Positions 57,864-64,000 of a stretch of DNA of 64,000 nt are shown in pieces; positions within the stretch are counted from its first letter, which is position 1; the number at the start of each line of letters is the position of its first letter. The stretch spans positions 124,001 through 188,000 of the forward strand of contig JAFIFE010000023.1 in assembly GCA_020832185.1 (NCBI GenBank). Reading direction: 5' to 3'. A model generated the notes under the pieces. It saw only the letters and a list, made by a program, of their open reading frames with translations, made no database searches and was not told the origin of the DNA. Source of the DNA: Alkalibacterium sp. (GTDB lineage Bacteria; Bacillota; Bacilli; Lactobacillales; Carnobacteriaceae_A). The translations under genes and the position numbers were made by a program.

Positions 57864-59531
57864 ATGAATTTGAAAAAATCTTTGATGTTGAGTCTTACGC
57901 TAAGCGGGACATTATTATTGGCTGCGTGTAATAATAATGATGATGGAGCGGCCACTGATACAGGTGAGGGTGATGTAACTGAGGAAGAAATCGGCACAGT
58001 TGGGTCGATGGAAGATTTTAGTGTAGGGGACACATTCGTAGCCACAGAACCGCTGGATATTAGTCTTTTTTACAGAGATTTGTCAGCTTATCCATTTGAT
58101 CCAGATTGGCGATTTTTTGAAGTACTGGAAGAGGAACATAACGTTACTTATGATGCAATTGCCGTTCCTTTATCAGACTTTGAAGAAAGACGTTCAGTTA
58201 CAATTGCGGCAGGAGACATGCCGGATTACGTTACTGACTCTTGGCCAGGAGTTGAAAGTGAATTTGTAGCTTCAGGTGTTATCCTACCTATTTCTGATTA
58301 TGTTCATCATATGCCTCACTTCCAGGATCGTGTTGAAAGATGGGGACTTCAGGAAGAGCTTGACAATCTAAGGTACTTGGATGGTAAATATTACGTATTG
58401 CCAGGTATGCATGAAAATGTTCACTTTGACTTTGGCTTGAAATATAATAAAACTGTATTTGATGAATATGGCATCGAAGAGCCAACATCATGGGACGAGT
58501 TAAGAACAGCCCTTGAAACGTTAAGAGACGAAACAGATACTATGCCAATGACACTCTGGTGGCAGGGGAATGCAACGTTCCTGTTTGCAGGTCCTTCGTT
58601 TGACACTGTAGGAGGATGGGGCTTCGGAGATGGCGCAATGTATGATGAAGATGCAGATGAGTTTGTGTATGCGCCTCAGCAACAAGGGTACCGAGACATG
58701 ATCGAATATTTTGCAGGGCTGGTTGAAGACGGATTACTGACACCAGAAGCATTTACCCAAGATGGGGAAAGAACAAGAAATCAATTGGTCAACCTGGAAT
58801 CTTTTGTCAGTTCTGGACAAGCATTGACTATGGCTGATGTGAACGAAGGATTAGATGACAGAGATGACGATACTGAATACGAAATGGTTAGAATGCCGAT
58901 GCTTGATGGACCAGCAGGACCTAAAGTAGGCGGAAGCCGTTTAGTCAGTGGGGTCATGTTCAATGCTGATGTAGCTGAACGAGACGACTTCCTTGCATTA
59001 CTTCAATACGTTGACTGGTTATACTACAGCGATGAAGGAAATGAATTTGCACAGTGGGGAATAGAAGGAGAAACGTACGAGAAAACAGATGAAGTCGCTG
59101 GTGGGTACAGACCACTGGACGGTATCGGATACGAAACCTTTAATCCTGGTGCTGAAGAAAGTCTACAGGAAGATTACGGCTTTGGTAACGTTGCATTCGC
59201 CTTTGCAAGTAACTCTGAAATAACACTGTCTAAAATGGATGCACAGGAAATCGATTTCCAGCAGGCCATGATCGACAGTAGAGAATTAGTCAATCCTGAC
59301 CCTCCTTACCCAATGTCACAAGCAGATCAGGAGCAGGCAGCATTGATGTCTACACCACTGAAAGATACAGTCGATCAATACACTATGAGATTTATCACTG
59401 GTCAATATTCGCTTGACCGCTGGGATGAATTTATGGACGATCTGGACAATCAGAACGTCGATGCTTACATGGATCTGATCAATGAAGCATATAGAGAGTT
59501 CCAGGATACACTTGATGAGATAGACGAATAA
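57864..59531 (+). CDS. LplA-type extracellular sugar-binding lipoprotein (copy 3)
   Basis: This 555-residue lipoprotein has lipobox LAAC with Cys22, an acidic linker and a binding domain closely related to copies 1 and 2 (shared EEIGTVGSMEDFSVGDTF, FVATEPLDISLFYRDL and DRWDEFMDDL blocks). Unlike copy 1 it has no permease genes beside it, and unlike copies 1 and 2 it is preceded by an AraR operator. It may supply arabinose-containing oligosaccharides to the permeases encoded at 5291-7238. GGAGG precedes the ATG. Confidence 0.88.
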   Translation: MNLKKSLMLSLTLSGTLLLAACNNNDDGAATDTGEGDVTEEEIGTVGSMEDFSVGDTFVATEPLDISLFYRDLSAYPFDPDWRFFEVLEEEHNVTYDAIAVPLSDFEERRSVTIAAGDMPDYVTDSWPGVESEFVASGVILPISDYVHHMPHFQDRVERWGLQEELDNLRYLDGKYYVLPGMHENVHFDFGLKYNKTVFDEYGIEEPTSWDELRTALETLRDETDTMPMTLWWQGNATFLFAGPSFDTVGGWGFGDGAMYDEDADEFVYAPQQQGYRDMIEYFAGLVEDGLLTPEAFTQDGERTRNQLVNLESFVSSGQALTMADVNEGLDDRDDDTEYEMVRMPMLDGPAGPKVGGSRLVSGVMFNADVAERDDFLALLQYVDWLYYSDEGNEFAQWGIEGETYEKTDEVAGGYRPLDGIGYETFNPGAEESLQEDYGFGNVAFAFASNSEITLSKMDAQEIDFQQAMIDSRELVNPDPPYPMSQADQEQAALMSTPLKDTVDQYTMRFITGQYSLDRWDEFMDDLDNQNVDAYMDLINEAYREFQDTLDEIDE

Positions 59532-59554
59532 ACATTAGTACAAAGACTGTTTGA

Positions 59555-59602
59555 AATAGCTGAAGCCTTTCCCCTTAAATTACGGGGCAGGTTTCAGCTA
59601 TT
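59555..59602 (+). terminator. Terminator after binding-protein copy 3
   Basis: AATAGCTGAA/TTCAGCTATT with inner CCT/AGG and CCCC/GGGG pairs; followed by CACTTTTA. A long, stable hairpin. Confidence 0.75.
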
Positions 59603-59674
59603 CACTTTTACTGACATTTAAATAAACTTATATTCTTTCTTTACTTTTCAAAGCTAAGGAATGACTATTTATAT

Positions 59675-59690
59675 ACACGTCCGTACATTT
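59675..59690 (+). promoter_or_regulatory. Distal AraR operator before araB
   Basis: ACACGTCCGTACATTT lies 117 bp before the proximal operator, nearly the same distance as in the first AraNPQ-like operon. Confidence 0.6.
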
Positions 59691-59788
59691 ATGTCGTCTT
59701 TTGAGTTGTTTCATTTAAAACATATGGCTCAGTTGAGCTTTTAACTAAAAAGTATTAATAATATAGAAGAAAAAAGTAGTATTTTGAA

Positions 59789-59817
59789 TTGACATGTCCG
59801 TACATTTAACTTAAAAT
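59789..59817 (+). promoter_or_regulatory. araB promoter with AraR operator in the spacer
   Basis: TTGACA (59789-59794), 17 bp, TAAAAT (59812-59817). ACATGTCCGTACATTT (59792-59807) lies between the two boxes, so bound repressor would exclude polymerase. Confidence 0.75.
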
Positions 59818-59822
59818 TGAAT

Positions 59823-59836
59823 TGTTACCGTTTACT
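59823..59836 (+). promoter_or_regulatory. cre-like site at the araB start point
   Basis: TGTTACCGTTTACT matches the consensus with one mismatch and begins at the predicted transcription start. Confidence 0.5.
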
Positions 59837-59906
59837 TAATATTGAAAAGGTCAAATAATAGATTAAGAGTACTAAATCAGAATAAAATTAAAAAGGAAGT
59901 GTTTAA

Positions 59907-61508
59907 ATGAATAATAATATTAATACTGAATCTGATTCAGGGAAAAAAGTGTTAGGCATTGAATTTGGATCTACTCGTATCAAAGCAGTGCTAATCGATG
60001 AGAACTACAATCCAGTAGCTAGTGGAGCCTATGATTGGGAAAATAAACTTGATAGAGGGTATTGGACGTATTCTTTAGATGATGTTTGGGCCGGGCTTCA
60101 GACAGCCTACAAGAACTTAGCCCTAAATTATGAGTCAACTCGTGGAGAAAAATTGACGACTATCGATTCTATAGGATTCTCTGGCATGATGCATGGGTAT
60201 TTACCGTTCGATAAAGAGGGGAATCTTCTTACTCCTTTCCGTACTTGGAGAAACACTACGACTGAGGAAGCGGCTCAGCAGCTCACAAAACTTTTCTCAT
60301 TCAATGTACCTCAAAGATGGAGCATTGCGCACTTACACCAAGCGTTATTGGATGAGGAAGAGCATGTTAGACATATTGATTTTATGACTACGTTAGCTGG
60401 TTATGTTCACTGGAAACTGACAGGGGAAAAAGTGCTGGGTATTGGAGAAGCCGCGGGTATGTTCCCCATCGATAGTAATTTAAAACACTATGATCAGAAA
60501 ATGATTAACTTGTTTGAAAAAGAAACAGAAGACATGAATAAAGAATGGTCATTACTGGATATTCTTCCTGATGTTTTACTCGCTGGTGAGGCAGCCGGAA
60601 GTTTGACTGAAAAGGGAGCAAAACTACTCGATCCATTAGGTAACTTAAAACCAGGTTCTGTTCTCTGTCCTCCAGAAGGAGATGCCGGGACAGGAATGGT
60701 GGCAACAAATGCCGTAGCAGAACGTACAGGTAATGTGTCAGCAGGTACCTCTGTTTTCTCAATGATTGTGCTTGAAAAAGCTCTGTCAGATTATTATACA
60801 GAAATCGATATGGTAACTACACCTACAGGCAAGCCCACAGCAATGGTCCATTGCAATAATTTTACGACTGACATCAATGCGTGGGCAAAACTGTTTAAAG
60901 AGCTAATTGAAGCGCTGGGAATGGACGTGTCCAGTGACAAGTTGTTCACGACCTTATTCAATAAGGCGATGGACGCTGATGACGATGGAGGCAATTTAAT
61001 GAGTTGCAACTATTATTCAGGCGAACCGATTACTGGATTTGAAGAAGGAAGACCCTTGTTTATTCAAATGCCAGACAGCACGCTCTCACTGGCCAACTTT
61101 ATGAGAACCCATATATACTCAGCGTTAGCAACACTTAAACTGGGAATGGATATACTTACAGTTAAGGAAGATGTAACAGTCGACCAGTTATTAGGACACG
61201 GTGGATTCTTCAAAACAGAAAAAGTCGGTCAGCAAATGATGGCTGATGCCCTAACGATACCAGTGTCTGTAATGGAAAGCGCAGGAGAAGGCGGCCCATG
61301 GGGGATGGCTTTATTAGCATCGTATATGATTAATAAAGAGGAAAATCAGTTACTTGAAGAATTTCTTTCAAATCACGTGTTCAGTAAGCAAGAAGCTCAA
61401 ACAGTAGAGCCGACAGGTAAGGGCAAGGAAAACTTTAAGACATTCTTGTCACGCTACAGTGATATGCTTGAAGTTGAAAAAACAGCAATAACTTATTTAA
61501 AAAACTGA
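59907..61508 (+). CDS. araB: L-ribulokinase (FGGY family)
   Basis: This 533-residue protein phosphorylates L-ribulose to L-ribulose 5-phosphate. The N-terminal [26 protein letters not shown], the [11 protein letters not shown] segment, [13 protein letters not shown] and the C-terminal [20 protein letters not shown] match the Lactobacillales type of AraB rather than the E. coli type. It is 8 kb away from araDA. Its own promoter has two AraR operators and a cre-like site. AAAAAGGAAG precedes the ATG. Confidence 0.9.
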   Translation: MNNNINTESDSGKKVLGIEFGSTRIKAVLIDENYNPVASGAYDWENKLDRGYWTYSLDDVWAGLQTAYKNLALNYESTRGEKLTTIDSIGFSGMMHGYLPFDKEGNLLTPFRTWRNTTTEEAAQQLTKLFSFNVPQRWSIAHLHQALLDEEEHVRHIDFMTTLAGYVHWKLTGEKVLGIGEAAGMFPIDSNLKHYDQKMINLFEKETEDMNKEWSLLDILPDVLLAGEAAGSLTEKGAKLLDPLGNLKPGSVLCPPEGDAGTGMVATNAVAERTGNVSAGTSVFSMIVLEKALSDYYTEIDMVTTPTGKPTAMVHCNNFTTDINAWAKLFKELIEALGMDVSSDKLFTTLFNKAMDADDDGGNLMSCNYYSGEPITGFEEGRPLFIQMPDSTLSLANFMRTHIYSALATLKLGMDILTVKEDVTVDQLLGHGGFFKTEKVGQQMMADALTIPVSVMESAGEGGPWGMALLASYMINKEENQLLEEFLSNHVFSKQEAQTVEPTGKGKENFKTFLSRYSDMLEVEKTAITYLKN

Positions 61509-61527
61509 TATAAAGGAGGGAATATTA

Positions 61528-61752
61528 ATGCAGAATGATCCAACTCAAGGAAGTCAAAACTCAGCAGTTAATCACCCGGCACATCAGGAAGCAGCAAACA
61601 AAGATAATCGTTACTCGGATCAAGAAACAAAAAAAGAAAAAAATGAAAACGAAGAAGAGATAGTAGAAGAAGAAAGTACCAAAGAAGATTTTGAGAAGTT
61701 TGATGTAGAAAAGGTAGATGAACTGAACAAAACGAAGAAAGATAAGGATTAA
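61528..61752 (+). CDS. Small acidic protein, paralogue 3
   Basis: This 74-residue very acidic hydrophilic protein starts MQNDPTQGSQN and ends DFEKFDVEKVDELNKTKKDK. MQNDP is shared with the protein at 27007, and the tail with both other copies. It begins 19 bases after the araB stop with AAAGGAGGG before the ATG, so it is in the araB transcript. It is likely disordered. No known family is recognised and no function is proposed. Confidence 0.75.
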   Translation: MQNDPTQGSQNSAVNHPAHQEAANKDNRYSDQETKKEKNENEEEIVEEESTKEDFEKFDVEKVDELNKTKKDKD

Positions 61753-61767
61753 AGGACTGTTAGAGAA

Positions 61768-61813
61768 GTGCGCAGTATGTGATGAGTTGTTTTGAGGATG
61801 CTGCGCATTTTTG
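61768..61813 (+). terminator. Terminator after araB and the small acidic gene
   Basis: GTGCGCAG pairs with CTGCGCAT (one G-U) across a 25-base loop and is followed by TTTTTG. Confidence 0.65.
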
Positions 61814-61968
61814 TTAACTGAAGACCTTCTAGGAGGGGGATAATAATTTTAGTTAAATATTATGAAAGCCTTCTCAAGGAGAAACTACTTTAAAAGGATT
61901 AGATTAATGATTATTTTCATATATCTTCAGAAGAATGTACTTAAAAAGTCAGTTAAAAGGAGAAACCA

Positions 61969-64000
61969 ATGAAAAAATTGATAGTTAAACCTTCAATGAT
62001 TGTTCTTACAGCCAGTCTACTAGCTGTACCGGTAATTGGTCTTAGTGCTCATACGTTAATTAACAGTTCAGTAGAGGCGCAAGGTAATAACAGCAACAGA
62101 CCTAATCAGACATATGAAATGGAAAGACCGCAATTTACAGAGGCTTCTGTCCATGATCCTTCAGTGATTAAAGTAGATGATACATTTTATGTATTTGGGT
62201 CACATTTAGCCTCCGCTAAAACGGATGACTTTATGAACTGGACGCAAGTCTCAACTACTGTCAGTCAGTCTAACCCTCTATTTGATAATGTGTTCGAAGA
62301 ACTTGAGGAGGCTTTTGACTGGGCTAACACAGATACTTTATGGGCAGCGGATGTCAGACAACTCGATGATGGGCGGTTTTACATGTACTATAACGCTAGT
62401 CAGGGTGATGCACCCCGGTCCGCGCTGGGGTTAGCTATTGCGGACGATATTGAGGGGCCTTATGAAGATGACGGTATTTTCATCAAGTCTGGAATGTGGG
62501 ATGAAATCAGTCCAGACGGTACCATATATGACGCCACTATTCATCCCAACGCAATAGATCCTCATACGTTTTATGATCATGAAGGAGAATTATGGATGGT
62601 CTATGGGTCATATTCCGGAGGCTTGTTTATACTTGAGATGGATAGTGAAACGGGATTACCCCTGGATGGCCAAGGTTATGGAACACATCTGATTGGGGGC
62701 AATCACAGTCGCATTGAAGGAGCCTTTATCGAGTACAATGAAGATACTGGCTATTACTATCTTTATATGACATTTGGGGGTCTTGATGCTGTCGGTGGAT
62801 ATAACATGAGAGTTGCCCGTTCAGAAAGACCAGATGGGCCATATGTCGATGCAGAAGGCAACCTAATGAGCGAAGTTAAAGGAGCTGAGGGGTCTTTCTT
62901 TGATGATCGGTCAATCGAACCCTTTGGTGTCAAACAGATGGGAAATTATCTTTTTGAAAGACAAATTGGAGATAAAGGAACAGGAATCGGTACGGGGTAT
63001 GTTTCTCCTGGACACAATTCAATTTACACTGATGAAGAAACTGGAAATGTTTACATGTTCTTCCACACACGATTTCCTCAGACAGGGGAAATGCATGAAA
63101 TTAGAGTTCATCAATTACTGATGAACGAAGACGGCTGGCCGGCAATTGCTCCTTACAGATATGCTGGAGAAGAGCTGAAGAAAGTCAATAGACAGGATGT
63201 TATCGGAGACTTTAAATATATCAACCATGGAAAAGGGATTACTGATGAAATCGTTTATTCAGAAACCATCACGTTAGAAAAGAATAATCGTATTAGTGGT
63301 GCAGTGACAGGTACTTGGAAATTGAAAGGACAGCATAACATTGAACTTACTATAGAAGGAGAAACGTATAAAGGTTCAGTGTTACGCCAATGGGATCCGA
63401 CATCAGAACAAGTTGTCATGACCTTTACTGCATTGTCTGAAAAAGGGGTAGCTGTCTGGGGAAGTCAGTATGAAAACCTAAGTCTAGACGAGATTCTCGA
63501 AAATGTTTACAACGACCTGACTCTTGAAGAGGTCGTACTTACTGATTTAACACTTCCGACCACAGCTACCAGACAGACGACTATTACATGGACATCATCA
63601 AATGAAGATGTTATTTCGTCAGAAGGTGTCGTCCGGAGACCTGAAGCAGGAACAGGAACAGCAAACGTCACACTTACCGCAGTGATCGAGAATGGAAATG
63701 GGTCTCGCACGAAAGTATTTGAACTGACTGTACCAGAAGCTGGTGAAGGTAGACTGGTAGCACATTATGAATTTAACGACAATTTAGATAATTCAATAGA
63801 TAATGAGTTTAGTGCAGGTATTGTTACTGGGCATCGAATCGATGAAGAAGGAGGCGTATTGTCCTTTTCAAATGGGAACAATGCAGAGTGTCAATCTCTT
63901 ATGCTTGATGGCAATACTGGAGTAATATTGCCACGAGGATTGATTTCAAGTCATTCGTACAGTGTGTCATTGTGGTTGAATCCGACGGAACTCACTCAGT
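61969..64000 (+). CDS. Secreted multidomain GH43 endo-arabinanase, 5' part
   Basis: The frame is open from ATG 61969 to the window end (677 codons), so the C-terminus is missing. A Sec signal peptide (MKKLIVKPSMIVLTASLLAV) probably ends after Ala37. The GH43 propeller carries Asp in ASVHDPSVIKVDD, Asp in HPNAIDPHTFYDHEG and Glu in HSRIEGAFIEYN. An arabinanase-type C-terminal barrel (near KYINHGKGI) follows, then an Ig-like domain (TTITWTSSNEDVISSEGV) and a LamG/concanavalin-like domain starting LVAHYEFNDNL, probably for binding the polymer. It has AAAAGGAG before the ATG. It is related to the lipoprotein arabinanase at 44890. Confidence 0.88.
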   Translation, partial: MKKLIVKPSMIVLTASLLAVPVIGLSAHTLINSSVEAQGNNSNRPNQTYEMERPQFTEASVHDPSVIKVDDTFYVFGSHLASAKTDDFMNWTQVSTTVSQSNPLFDNVFEELEEAFDWANTDTLWAADVRQLDDGRFYMYYNASQGDAPRSALGLAIADDIEGPYEDDGIFIKSGMWDEISPDGTIYDATIHPNAIDPHTFYDHEGELWMVYGSYSGGLFILEMDSETGLPLDGQGYGTHLIGGNHSRIEGAFIEYNEDTGYYYLYMTFGGLDAVGGYNMRVARSERPDGPYVDAEGNLMSEVKGAEGSFFDDRSIEPFGVKQMGNYLFERQIGDKGTGIGTGYVSPGHNSIYTDEETGNVYMFFHTRFPQTGEMHEIRVHQLLMNEDGWPAIAPYRYAGEELKKVNRQDVIGDFKYINHGKGITDEIVYSETITLEKNNRISGAVTGTWKLKGQHNIELTIEGETYKGSVLRQWDPTSEQVVMTFTALSEKGVAVWGSQYENLSLDEILENVYNDLTLEEVVLTDLTLPTTATRQTTITWTSSNEDVISSEGVVRRPEAGTGTANVTLTAVIENGNGSRTKVFELTVPEAGEGRLVAHYEFNDNLDNSIDNEFSAGIVTGHRIDEEGGVLSFSNGNNAECQSLMLDGNTGVILPRGLISSHSYSVSLWLNPTELTQ

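Noticed and set aside
62900-63121. Short plus-strand frame near the window end
   Set aside because: It lies inside, and out of frame with, the open GH43 arabinanase frame from 61969 to 64000.

Overview
The window reads as a large pentose-polysaccharide utilisation region of a low-GC Gram-positive bacterium. Strong AGGAGG-type ribosome binding sites, TTGACA/TATAAT promoters, CcpA-type cre sites, XylR (ROK) and AraR (GntR/LacI-type) repressors, lipoprotein substrate-binding proteins and a Lactobacillales-style AraB all point to Firmicutes. Very acidic exported proteins and gene makeup would suit a marine or halo-alkaliphilic Carnobacteriaceae member such as Alkalibacterium or Marinilactibacillus; that placement is inference from sequence flavour, not a search result.

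Region 1 (1-27000), glucuronoxylan module. The 3' end of a fructuronate reductase gene (uxuB-like) converges on xylR. Divergent from xylR, a promoter carrying a cre site and a XylR operator drives aguA (GH67), uxuA, an LplB/LplC-type permease pair and its lipoprotein binding protein. A DUF624 protein, xynB (GH43) and xylB follow, then three consecutive Gfo/Idh/MocA oxidoreductases, a GH43, a GH115 alpha-glucuronidase, a GH8 reducing-end exo-xylanase, a GH10 xylanase, a DUF975-like membrane protein and an SGNH/SASA acetylesterase. None of the xylan-cleaving enzymes has a signal peptide, so the design is to import aldouronates and xylo-oligosaccharides and cut them in the cytosol.

Region 2 (27000-32300): a small acidic protein gene (minus strand), xylA under its own cre/XylR promoter, a second LplA-type binding protein without permeases, and a MATE transporter.

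Region 3 (32300-64000), arabinan/arabinose module controlled by AraR. It holds GH51 abfA, a first AraNPQ-like transporter with DUF624 and small acidic protein genes, an intact IS3-family element (IS150-like, 4-bp target duplication), a second AraNPQ-like transporter, GH43 exo- and endo-arabinanases, a second GH51, a cysteine-rich DUF6171-like protein, araR, araD, araA, a GH43, a minus-strand GH95, another GH43, a third LplA-type binding protein, araB, a third small acidic protein and the 5' part of a secreted multidomain GH43 arabinanase that runs off the window end.

Exported arabinanases release arabino-oligosaccharides and three ABC systems import oligosaccharides. No ATPase subunit is encoded here, so a shared MsmX-type ATPase elsewhere is expected. 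Intracellular glycosidases yield xylose, arabinose and glucuronate, which go to the pentose phosphate pathway via XylAB and AraABD and to 2-keto-3-deoxygluconate via UxuB/UxuA. The most unusual items are three paralogous small acidic proteins of unknown function, a compact three-stem RNA-like element at about 9311-9444, a run of AraR-type operators built into promoter -35/-10 regions, and the uncharacterised oxidoreductase trio beside GH115.
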